DNA of 6,731 bases from Hyphomonas sp. UBA5111 (GTDB lineage: Bacteria > Pseudomonadota > Alphaproteobacteria > Caulobacterales > Hyphomonadaceae), in the NCBI GenBank assembly GCA_002414505.1, contig DHZF01000080.1, forward strand, positions 1-6,731, read 5' to 3'. The notes below the pieces were generated by a model. That model was not told where the DNA came from. It ran no database searches and was given only the letters and a program-made list of their open reading frames with translations. Shown here piece by piece: positions 1-5,499 of the stretch; the stretch's first letter is position 1, and every line of letters starts with the position of its first letter. Made by a program: the position numbers and the translations under genes.

Positions 1-461
1 AGCCGCGTCGACAGGCCAAACCCATGGATCAGGCCGAACAGCACAACCATGAACAAGAGATTGGGTGACTTTGTCCCGAAGACTTTCGGGAAACCGTCAA
101 GGTTTTCAAACCCCTTGTAGATGACTGTCAGGGCAATGATCGCATCGATAAAGAAGTAATTGGCCGTAATGCCCAGATATGTGGCGGTAATCAGTGTGAT
201 TGTATGGCCGATCGTGAATGCTGTCACGAAGCGGAGAATTGACGAGAAACTTGTCAGGAAAAACATTACCCCGAACAAAAAGAGCAGATGATCATACCCG
301 GTGATCATGTGTTCGGCGCCCAGGATGAGATATTGCAGATCTCCCCCTTCCAGCATTCTGCGTCGTGCTTCCTCCGAAATACCATGCGCATAGGCGACAG
401 GTGAAAGCAGGACCAACGATGCGATGAGCGCGGCAACTGCCTTCATTCGCGTGAACAACAT
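1..461 (-). CDS. HupE/UreJ family membrane protein (3' end cut by window start)
   Basis: The 153 visible codons match the HupE/UreJ family of integral membrane proteins, predicted nickel or cobalt permeases associated with hydrogenase and urease systems; which metal is moved here is unknown. A signal peptide (about residues 1-25, hydrophobic 8-23, ending AYA) would leave a mature protein starting His-Gly. Family-like polar motifs lie in membrane segments: GAEHMITGYDHLLFL at 48-62 (H51, D57, H58), FTIGHTITL at 82-90 (H86) and LIHGFGLS at 144-151 (H146). Several further hydrophobic segments are visible. The start at 461 is preceded by GGAG six bases upstream; the in-frame ATG at 446 has no such site. 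The gene follows the TonB-dependent receptor by 94 bp on the same strand, so co-transcription is likely, with a hairpin in the gap. The C-terminal part lies outside the window. Family assignment is fairly sure, substrate is not. Confidence 0.82.
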   Translation of the reverse strand, partial: MLFTRMKAVAALIASLVLLSPVAYAHGISEEARRRMLEGGDLQYLILGAEHMITGYDHLLFLFGVMFFLTSFSSILRFVTAFTIGHTITLITATYLGITANYFFIDAIIALTVIYKGFENLDGFPKVFGTKSPNLLFMVVLFGLIHGFGLSTR

Positions 462-501
462 CTCTAACTCCAATATGATGTGTATTGCATGGGGTGGCGA
501 A

Positions 502-543
502 TTGCCGGCTTGAGGCAGGGGGGACTCCTCCTCAAGCCGGCAA
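502..543 (-). terminator. Perfect 14-bp intergenic hairpin between receptor and HupE genes
   Basis: TTGCCGGCTTGAGG (502-515) is exactly complementary to CCTCAAGCCGGCAA (530-543), with a 14-base loop in which AGG/CCT (517-519/527-529) can pair further. It begins 13 bases after the receptor stop codon. Neither strand has a T-run after the stem, so it is not a textbook intrinsic terminator. It may be a partial terminator, or a 3'-end stabiliser that gives the receptor mRNA a longer life than the distal HupE segment. The structure is read directly; the function is inferred. Confidence 0.6.
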
Positions 544-555
544 CCGCCTGAGCAC

Positions 556-3288
556 TTAGTCCAGAACCCAGGTTGCACGGGCGTAGAAATATCGCCCAAG
601 CAAGGAATAGGTCATGGTATCGGTATTGCCGTCCGACCAGGAACTGACGTAGGGGGCCTTCTTGTCGAACAGATTGTCAACACCCGCGCTCAATTTCAGA
701 TTTTCTGTAAGCTGATATCCACCTTGGACATTGTGGTAGACGACAGCATCAATGTCAGTGCCGACGGCACCGGGCGCGCCATAGTAGTCCGTCGCCGAAC
801 CAATCATCTGCGCATTGTAGGTTCCGTTCCACGGGCCGGAACTGGCCGACCAGGATCCTGTCGCACGCCAGGACGGATAGCCACCATCACAACAGCCTAC
901 ACCGCCATCATACACGAAGGGCGTGTCCCCATCGAATGCGGTCACTTCGTACTTCATCAGATGTGTGGCTTGAACTTCCACGGAGTGCTTGATGTTGCCA
1001 GTCGCAAAATCATAGGTGGCACTAATATCGATGCCCTGCATGACTTCGTCACCCGTATTGGCGCTTTGCGCAGACAGGAAATCAATATCTCCGGTCAGGG
1101 CATTGCGGGTATGGTGAGATGGCCCACAGAACGGATGGGACAGGCCGGCTGACGTATAGCAGGACGCAAGTTTTGTGGATCCTGATGTCTGCCGAATGGC
1201 ATCCTGAATATCGATATCGAAGTAATCGAGCGTGATGGACAGTCCCGGAACAAAACTTGGCTGGTATACAGCGCCAACCGTGAATGTGGCGGCGTCCTCG
1301 GGTTCAAGGTTCGGATTGCCCCCTTGGTCGGTCAGAATGGCTGACCCGAGCTGGGTGTAGCCAACCGGCACGCCGGCAGCCTGACAGTTCTGATAGACCG
1401 TACTGGACGGATCCATCGTCGCCCAGCTGGAACACGGATCAGTTGTCGGGATCTGTCCTTCGCTCACGCCGGAGAAAAGCTCCGTGACACTTGGGACCCG
1501 AAACGCTGTCGAATAGGTACCGCGAAGCTTGAAGTCCTGCACCAGCTGCCAGTTCAGTCCGACCTTGTAGTTTTCATCCGAACCGAACAGATCATAATCG
1601 GAATACCGCACTGCCAGATCAAGATCGACGGCCTTGGCGAGCGGAAGGTCGCGCACCAGAGGTACATTGACCTCTGCATAGAGCTCCTGGGCTTCGATCG
1701 AGCCGCTGACCGGGTCCTGCGCATTGCCGAGCGCATCCCCCGCGACAAGCAGGGAATCCGGCTCAAGCCAACCCTTGTCTTCACGATACTCGAACCCCGC
1801 AGCGAAACCCACAGGTCCGGCAGGCAGGTCAAACAGCGCGCCCGAGATATTGCCGGTGAGGCTGATCTGCTCATTCCCGCCGGTGTCGCGCTGGTTGATC
1901 AGGATATAGTCTCCCACAGCCGATGTCAGGTCGCCCTCACCAAGAATATCCGCACAAGGAATGCCATTCATTCCACATAGCGTGGGATCCAGCGTCTCGG
2001 CCAGGCGGCGTGTATTGATATTGTTCTTCAACGCATCAACAGCAGTGTTCCGGCCCCAGTTGAGAGACAGGTCGTAATTCCAGCCATCCCACAAATCGCC
2101 CTCGACACCGGCGACGAGTCTCCAAGTTGAAACGTCCTGCTCGAACTGTCTGGAACCGAATTCGGCGGTCCGGCGACGCAGGAGAATGACGTCTTCACCG
2201 GTCGGATTTGTCGGATGCGATGCATCAAACGAAATATTGCTCAAGGTTGCGGGTGATCCGGGCTGGTTCGATGTACGCCAGTTGAACAAGGCTTCACTGA
2301 AAAACCGCATCGAATCGGTGATGTCATACTTTCCGATGGCCGCAAAGCTGACGCGTTCGACAGGATTCGAAGCGTTGAAGAAGGGATTGGAATTGAACCC
2401 ATGCGCGGCAAGGCTGAAAGGCTCATAGGCGTCGCCGCCAATGAAATTGATCTGATCGCCATTCGGCAACACGGCCCGGCCACCCGCCGTGCTCGAACTT
2501 CCAGATGTGCATTCGAGATCCCCGTCCCCATCAAGGTCCGCCAGCGCACAGGGCGCTCGGACATCCAGGGGCGCGGCAAGATTGTTCTGGTAGCTTGCAT
2601 TGAACATCAGGCTGCCGCGATCATTGACGACCCCCCATGTCATGTCGACCAGATATTCTTCAGCGTCTCCCTCATCGGAAACACCAAATTTGGTGTCGAG
2701 CCTGAAGCCCTCATAGTCTTCCTTGGTGATGAGGTTCACGACGCCAGACACGGCGTCGGCGCCATACACGGCGGATGCCCCGTCTTTCAGAACCTCGACG
2801 CGCTGGAGGAGCGAAACCGGGATCATGTTGAGATCGACCGAGCTGTTGGCGCCGGAACCACCCGCGACCACCCGCCGTCCATTCAGCAGTACAAGCGTCC
2901 GGTTAGGTCCGAGACCGCGCAGATTGACCTGCGCCGTTCCCCAGCCTCCCGACACCCAGTAGGCAGCATTGGAATTGCCGGCAAAACCCGCCGAAAATGA
3001 CTGGGTCTGCAGCAGCTCTTCTACATTTGTGATACCGGTTGCGTATATTTCCTGATCATCAAGAACAGCCAGTGGTCCCACACTTGTCAGGTCGCTACGT
3101 TGGATACGGCTCCCCGTGACCACCACTTTTTCCTGGGTCGCGACCTCCTCCTGGCTGGCAGGGACCGTGTCGACCTCCTGCCCGGATGCGGCCGCCGCGA
3201 CGATGAACGAGACGCCCAAAGTCATTGCTGTTGTCACCATGAGCTTGTTTGCAAACCCCTTGGCACTCCCCGAACCATTCACTTTCAT
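556..3288 (-). CDS. TonB-dependent outer-membrane receptor
   Basis: This 910-residue protein is an outer-membrane active-transport receptor that would take up a scarce ligand using energy from TonB-ExbB-ExbD; the ligand cannot be told from sequence. A signal peptide (about 1-36; lysines at 2, 10 and 15, hydrophobic 16-34) is followed by EKVVVTGSRI at 53-62, typical of the start of the plug. The plug (about 55-190) has NRTLVLLNGRR (129-139) and VEVLKDGASAVYGADAVSGV (164-183). The rest is a beta-barrel ending GRYFYARATWVLD; the last residue is Asp, with Trp three residues before it. Ten cysteines form five close pairs (247/260, 438/445, 619/635, 710/721, 799/800), probably in outer loops. The first pair encloses DLDGDGDLE (251-259), which resembles a calcium-binding loop. 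AGGAG at 3300-3296, seven bases upstream, supports the start. Length and architecture are normal for the family. It is upstream of a HupE-type gene and downstream of a BlaI/M56 pair, which hints at regulated, perhaps metal-related, uptake. Confidence 0.95.
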   Translation of the reverse strand: MKVNGSGSAKGFANKLMVTTAMTLGVSFIVAAAASGQEVDTVPASQEEVATQEKVVVTGSRIQRSDLTSVGPLAVLDDQEIYATGITNVEELLQTQSFSAGFAGNSNAAYWVSGGWGTAQVNLRGLGPNRTLVLLNGRRVVAGGSGANSSVDLNMIPVSLLQRVEVLKDGASAVYGADAVSGVVNLITKEDYEGFRLDTKFGVSDEGDAEEYLVDMTWGVVNDRGSLMFNASYQNNLAAPLDVRAPCALADLDGDGDLECTSGSSSTAGGRAVLPNGDQINFIGGDAYEPFSLAAHGFNSNPFFNASNPVERVSFAAIGKYDITDSMRFFSEALFNWRTSNQPGSPATLSNISFDASHPTNPTGEDVILLRRRTAEFGSRQFEQDVSTWRLVAGVEGDLWDGWNYDLSLNWGRNTAVDALKNNINTRRLAETLDPTLCGMNGIPCADILGEGDLTSAVGDYILINQRDTGGNEQISLTGNISGALFDLPAGPVGFAAGFEYREDKGWLEPDSLLVAGDALGNAQDPVSGSIEAQELYAEVNVPLVRDLPLAKAVDLDLAVRYSDYDLFGSDENYKVGLNWQLVQDFKLRGTYSTAFRVPSVTELFSGVSEGQIPTTDPCSSWATMDPSSTVYQNCQAAGVPVGYTQLGSAILTDQGGNPNLEPEDAATFTVGAVYQPSFVPGLSITLDYFDIDIQDAIRQTSGSTKLASCYTSAGLSHPFCGPSHHTRNALTGDIDFLSAQSANTGDEVMQGIDISATYDFATGNIKHSVEVQATHLMKYEVTAFDGDTPFVYDGGVGCCDGGYPSWRATGSWSASSGPWNGTYNAQMIGSATDYYGAPGAVGTDIDAVVYHNVQGGYQLTENLKLSAGVDNLFDKKAPYVSSWSDGNTDTMTYSLLGRYFYARATWVLD

Positions 3289-3302
3289 TTCACCACTCCT
3301 AT

Positions 3303-3321
3303 GGTTGCATACATTGCTACC
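3303..3321. promoter_or_regulatory. Imperfect dyad GGTnGCA-n5-TGCnACC next to the receptor ribosome site
   Basis: On the plus strand GGTTGCATACATTGCTACC has matching arms GGTnGCA and TGCnACC around a 5-base centre. It ends two bases before the AGGAG ribosome site of the receptor gene (3300-3296). It could be a repressor site or chance; no regulator can be named. It slightly overlaps the neighbouring CCCGAG/CTCGGG dyad. Confidence 0.3.
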
Positions 3322-3335
3322 CGAGCAGTCTCGGG
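3320..3335 (-). promoter_or_regulatory. CCCGAG-ACTG-CTCGGG dyad, candidate operator upstream of receptor
   Basis: A perfect 6-bp inverted repeat with a 4-base centre lies 32-47 bases before the receptor start codon. Its core on the minus strand, GAGACTGCTC, agrees with GAGACCTCTC in the candidate blaI promoter (5341-5350) at 8 of 10 positions (pattern GAGACNNCTC). A weak -10-like TAGCAA (3319-3314) follows directly, so the dyad would sit in a promoter spacer, but no good -35 is seen at normal distance. Candidate BlaI-family operator; the same sequence could instead form a small RNA hairpin. Confidence 0.35.
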
Positions 3336-3413
3336 ACCAATGACAGTTAGACTAAAAACGAGGCGCTCCATCGATCTTCGGCGCCATCGCCAAGGATCCG
3401 ATCAACCTCGAAC

Positions 3414-3440
3414 AAAAAACCGACTGTCGATCGGTTTTTT
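3414..3440 (-). terminator. A-tract/stem/T-tract intrinsic terminator, possibly bidirectional
   Basis: AAAAAACCGA (3414-3423) and TCGGTTTTTT (3431-3440) are perfect 10-bp arms around a 7-base loop, and the T6 run falls at the end on either strand. The G+C part of the stem is only CCG/CGG, so strength may be modest. On the minus strand it lies 426 bases past the M56 stop and 125 bases before the receptor start. It could end read-through from the M56 operon, or act as an attenuator if the receptor is transcribed from the promoter at 3662-3690. Confidence 0.6.
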
Positions 3441-3661
3441 GCATAAATTGCAGGCGCAGAAAGCCCCCAGCACCCCATCACCCTTGGATTGACTCTGCAG
3501 TCCGCTGATGAATTCGTTCGACTCAACTGGCACTCCCCCTCGGCAAGCGTGCTGAACTCCGCTGTATTCAGTCTGTTAGCCACAAACGTACCCGTTCGAT
3601 AGCTTCATTCCAGCACCAACACCACCTTCAAAACTTGGCAAGACGCCTTTCGAAGACCCTC

Positions 3662-3690
3662 ATTGTTATTGTCAAAAAAAGCAGCGTCAA
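3662..3690 (-). promoter_or_regulatory. Candidate sigma-70-type promoter for the receptor gene
   Basis: On the minus strand TTGACG (3690-3685) is followed after 17 bases by AACAAT (3667-3662), matching TTGACA at 5 of 6 and TATAAT at 4 of 6 positions. A second TTGACA lies at 3675-3670 but has no -10 partner at proper spacing. A transcript from here would have a leader of about 370 bases containing the hairpin at 3414-3440. It is the best promoter match seen in the 577-bp gap. No start site has been mapped. Confidence 0.4.
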
Positions 3691-3702
3691 GATTTTTTTG
3701 AC
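3671..3702. repeat. AT-rich 10-bp inverted repeat GTCAAAAAAA...TTTTTTTGAC
   Basis: GTCAAAAAAA (3671-3680) and TTTTTTTGAC (3693-3702) are perfect inverted copies with a 12-base centre, GCAGCGTCAAGA. The repeat overlaps the -35 and spacer of the candidate promoter at 3662-3690, so it may be a regulator site or a pair of A-tract bends. As RNA it would form a weak A-U stem, so DNA-level action is more likely. Structure is seen directly; role is inferred. Confidence 0.45.
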
Positions 3703-3715
3703 CGAGCTTTTGATA

Positions 3716-3731
3716 TTATGCGTGCACATAA
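3716..3731. promoter_or_regulatory. TTATG-n6-CATAA palindrome upstream of candidate promoter
   Basis: TTATGCGTGCACATAA has perfect 5-bp arms (TTATG at 3716-3720, CATAA at 3727-3731), with GTGCAC in the middle a second, shifted palindrome. It lies about 25 bases upstream of the -35 at 3690-3685, where an activator or second operator would fit. A CATAAT (-10-like, 3720-3715) is also present on the minus strand but lacks a convincing -35. No regulator can be named. Confidence 0.3.
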
Positions 3732-3840
3732 CAAATTTTAGGCACGATCTGAAAACACCCTGAACCTCCGAACTGATCGATAAGTGCTGGACTGCGGCCT
3801 GGCTGAGGAGGTCGATGCAGGGGCCTGGGAACTTCGCCTG

Positions 3841-3864
3841 AAAACGCGGCGGCGCCCTCGGCGC
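3841..3864 (-). terminator. Weak GC-rich terminator candidate after the M56 gene
   Basis: On the minus strand, two bases past the M56 stop, GCGCC-GAG-GGCGC (3864-3852) forms a 5-bp stem with a 3-base loop. A TTTT run (3844-3841) follows after seven bases. An outer CGCG/CGCG pairing next to the T-run is an alternative fold. The T-run is short and, in the first fold, too far from the stem for a strong terminator, so read-through toward the receptor gene is possible. Confidence 0.3.
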
Positions 3865-3865
3865 G

Positions 3866-4879
3866 TCACCTGAACGCAAACTTCAGGACCTGTTCGAGAC
3901 CATGATGAACAGGTTCGGCAACGATGAATGATATGATGACCGCATAGCAGATCAACCGCTCGACGAGCACTGTCCCGCTGTCGTACACCGGCAAGGGAGA
4001 TTGAACGAGCCAGGCGATCCGACGCTCCAGGGATTGCCCGAACACCGAAAAGGCGGACAAGTATGCCGCTTCCGGCTCGCATGAGTGTCTTTGCTGCCGC
4101 AGCCGGCCCAGCCTGATCAGGGCCTCTGCCACAGCCAGGCTATCGCCGCACTTGGTGGCGGCATACCGATCGCATTCATACTCTACAGCGATCAGAAATT
4201 CTGCCGCCAGCCCACGCCGAGCCTCTGGAAAGAACGGCAAGGTCAGCACCTGGAGCGCGAACAGCGACAGGGCATCGGCGCGCCGCGCATGCGCCTGCTC
4301 ATGATCCAGGACGATCCGGACCTGCGCAGGAGCAAGGCTCCTGAGTAAGCCCTCGCTTACGAAAATCCGCCGCCGTACTATGCCAACGCAAAATGCGGAA
4401 ATGGTCCGGGATTTGACAACCCAGGCTCCCAGTTCCGGATCATACCGGCTCCAGGTTTCCAGATCTCGAATGACTCGGCCATGCAGGCGCATGCGGTGCA
4501 CAAAAACAAGGACAATTGGCATCGTAAGAAGCGCCAGCACGGCCAGAAAACCGAGAACAGCGAGCCGCGTCAGCAACATCGGCTCATGTGGGCGGCAAGA
4601 GGTCACCATCATTTCGTAATGACAATGCGTGGGCACACTGTTGAACCCGGCAGATGTCGGCACCGCCGCGCAAGAGACAAACAGGGCCAGGCTGACCACG
4701 AAGGGGACCGACGCATAGCCGAAGATCGCGCGCCCATATTGTCGGGGACTGAGCTGGGAAAGATGCCGGTGAAACCGGGGCCATACGGCGCTTTGGACGG
4801 CGCCGATGATGAGCGCGGCAAGCAAGGCCGCAAAAAACGCGATCCCGAGATTGGTCAAGAAGGCGGCATTACCCATCAT
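3866..4879 (-). CDS. M56 family (BlaR1-like) membrane metallopeptidase without sensor domain
   Basis: This 337-residue protein resembles BlaR1/MecR1 zinc peptidases, membrane proteins that on sensing an outside signal lead to inactivation of the partner BlaI repressor. The zinc site HEQAH is at 193-197 and the likely third ligand lies in the EYECD stretch at 233-237. Hydrophobic segments lie at about 7-32, 55-73, 102-127 and 305-321. It lacks the roughly 250-residue C-terminal penicillin-binding domain of true BlaR1, so a beta-lactam signal is unlikely. The loop between the second and third segments carries H85-C86-H87, C95 and H98, a possible metal or redox site. GAGGAG at 4888-4883 is 3 bases from the ATG at 4879 and 6 from the ATG at 4876, so the true start may be 4876. 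The frame overlaps the end of the BlaI-type gene by 8-11 bases, which implies translational coupling. Family and pairing are firm; signal and target are unknown. Confidence 0.88.
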   Translation of the reverse strand: MMGNAAFLTNLGIAFFAALLAALIIGAVQSAVWPRFHRHLSQLSPRQYGRAIFGYASVPFVVSLALFVSCAAVPTSAGFNSVPTHCHYEMMVTSCRPHEPMLLTRLAVLGFLAVLALLTMPIVLVFVHRMRLHGRVIRDLETWSRYDPELGAWVVKSRTISAFCVGIVRRRIFVSEGLLRSLAPAQVRIVLDHEQAHARRADALSLFALQVLTLPFFPEARRGLAAEFLIAVEYECDRYAATKCGDSLAVAEALIRLGRLRQQRHSCEPEAAYLSAFSVFGQSLERRIAWLVQSPLPVYDSGTVLVERLICYAVIISFIVAEPVHHGLEQVLKFAFR

Positions 4880-5291
4880 CTTCTCCTCGCTTTGTGGCGT
4901 TCTGCTCCTGTCGCTTCTCCTTGATCAGGCGTTCGAGCGTATCAAGCGCAGCACTGTCGGACTCTGCCGCATGGTCGAGAAATGCCAGCAGATAGTCATC
5001 GCGGGAATTCTCGAACAAAGTCTTCAGAACATCATCCATCACACGGGTGACGACTTGAGACTGGCTTACGGACGCCTCGTAGAGGAAAGCATGGCTAACC
5101 TTGTGACGCGACAGCAATCCCTTTTTGTAGAGACGGTCCATCGCCGACTGGAATGTGTTGCAGGACTGCCCGCCCTTGCGCCCCAGATCATGATGCACAG
5201 TCTTGACCTCGGCCGGTCCGCGCTTCCAGAGATATTGCAGAATGGATATCTCAAGAGGGCCTAGGGCAATTTTGCGGGTACGCACCGACAT
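4869..5291 (-). CDS. BlaI/MecI/CopY family transcriptional repressor
   Basis: The 140-residue product is a small winged-helix repressor of the penicillinase-repressor family. Residues 10-75 carry the DNA-binding part: LGPLEISILQYLWKRGP (10-26), then NTFQSAMDRLYKKGLLSR (45-62) as recognition helix and wing entry, and HAFLYEA (67-73). The C-terminal half (about 76-128) is helical and would dimerise; in the family this is where cleavage or loss of dimerisation relieves repression. The only cysteine is C44, so the C-terminal Cys cluster of copper-sensing CopY is absent. The start at 5291 is chosen for the AAGGA site (5303-5299) seven bases upstream and because homology begins there; a longer frame from a TTG at 5363 has no support. 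The partner M56 peptidase follows with a short overlap. The expected role is to repress its own operon and possibly nearby genes; no beta-lactamase is visible. Confidence 0.9.
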   Translation of the reverse strand: MSVRTRKIALGPLEISILQYLWKRGPAEVKTVHHDLGRKGGQSCNTFQSAMDRLYKKGLLSRHKVSHAFLYEASVSQSQVVTRVMDDVLKTLFENSRDDYLLAFLDHAAESDSAALDTLERLIKEKRQEQNATKRGEDDG

Positions 5292-5298
5292 TGAGGGG

Positions 5299-5303
5299 TC
5301 CTT
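5299..5303 (-). promoter_or_regulatory. Ribosome binding site that fixes the BlaI-type start
   Basis: AAGGA on the minus strand, seven bases before the ATG at 5291. It decides between this start and an upstream in-frame TTG at 5363 that would add 24 residues unlike the family. Confidence 0.6.
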
Positions 5304-5334
5304 CTGGCCTGGGATGTGTATTCGATTTGGCGTC

Positions 5335-5363
5335 AGCCTAGAGAGGTCTCGACAAACCCGCAA
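5335..5363 (-). promoter_or_regulatory. Candidate promoter and operator of the BlaI/M56 operon
   Basis: TTGCGG (5363-5358) and TAGGCT (5340-5335) are spaced by 17 bases on the minus strand, about 44 bases before the start codon at 5291. Both hexamers are weak matches. In the spacer, touching the -10, GAGACCTCTC (5350-5341) has the dyad GAGA-CC-TCTC; its GAGACNNCTC pattern recurs at 3323-3332 upstream of the receptor gene. This would be a natural place for BlaI autoregulation, but it does not resemble the TACA/TGTA operators known from Firmicute BlaI. Confidence 0.3.
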
Positions 5364-5450
5364 TGGTCACATGCCGACTCGCCGCCCTCGCTTTGCCCAG
5401 GCTGGATCGTCGCGCGTGCAGATGCCGGGATTTTGATCATTTCCTGCAAC

Positions 5451-5488
5451 AAAACCGGCCAGAGCATGCCCCGCTTCCCCGATGCCGG
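5451..5488 (-). terminator. Weak terminator candidate after hutC
   Basis: On the minus strand CCGGC (5488-5484) can pair with GCCGG (5459-5455), which is followed at once by TTTTGTT. The loop is long (24 bases) and the stem short, so this is only a tentative 3' end for the hutF-hutC transcript. No better terminator is seen between hutC and the BlaI-type gene. Confidence 0.22.
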
Positions 5489-5499
5489 GCCCGCAAGCG

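Larger units (their letters stand above)
3289..3865. other. 577-bp non-coding regulatory region upstream of the receptor gene
   Basis: No convincing gene is present on either strand. Short open frames here (for example minus 3583-3347 and minus 3879-3628) show no family resemblance and no ribosome site. The stretch holds, in order toward the receptor: a GC-rich hairpin at the M56 gene's end, a palindrome (3716-3731), an AT-rich dyad overlapping a promoter-like sequence (3662-3702), a terminator-like hairpin (3414-3440) and two dyads close to the receptor start (3303-3335). The 3662-3740 part is clearly more AT-rich than the flanking genes. I looked for cobalamin, TPP and glycine riboswitch hallmarks and saw none. 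Confidence 0.6.

Noticed and set aside
2401..3000. Plus-strand 199-residue open frame
   Set aside because: It lies wholly antisense to the receptor gene, whose plug-domain motifs are clear; it is a reverse-strand shadow.
3347..3583. Minus-strand 78-residue open frame in the receptor upstream region
   Set aside because: No recognisable domain and no ribosome site; it spans the terminator hairpin and fits a chance frame in non-coding DNA.
3289..3700. Cobalamin or other known riboswitch before the receptor gene
   Set aside because: No B12-box-like sequence or other class hallmark was seen; only generic hairpins are present.
3628..3879. Minus-strand 83-residue open frame overlapping the M56 stop
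   Set aside because: Low-complexity, no family resemblance, and it covers the promoter-like AT-rich dyad.
4869..5291. Copper-responsive CopY identity for the BlaI-type repressor
   Set aside because: The C-terminal Cys-x-Cys metal motif of CopY is absent and the only cysteine is C44; the adjacent M56 peptidase fits a BlaI-type mechanism.
5292..5363. Longer BlaI-type protein starting at TTG 5363
   Set aside because: The extra 24 residues do not look like the family, and a good ribosome site supports the ATG at 5291.
5421..5489. 9-bp direct repeat GATGCCGGG, copies 60 bases apart downstream of hutC
   Set aside because: Two short GC-rich copies with no symmetry; likely chance.
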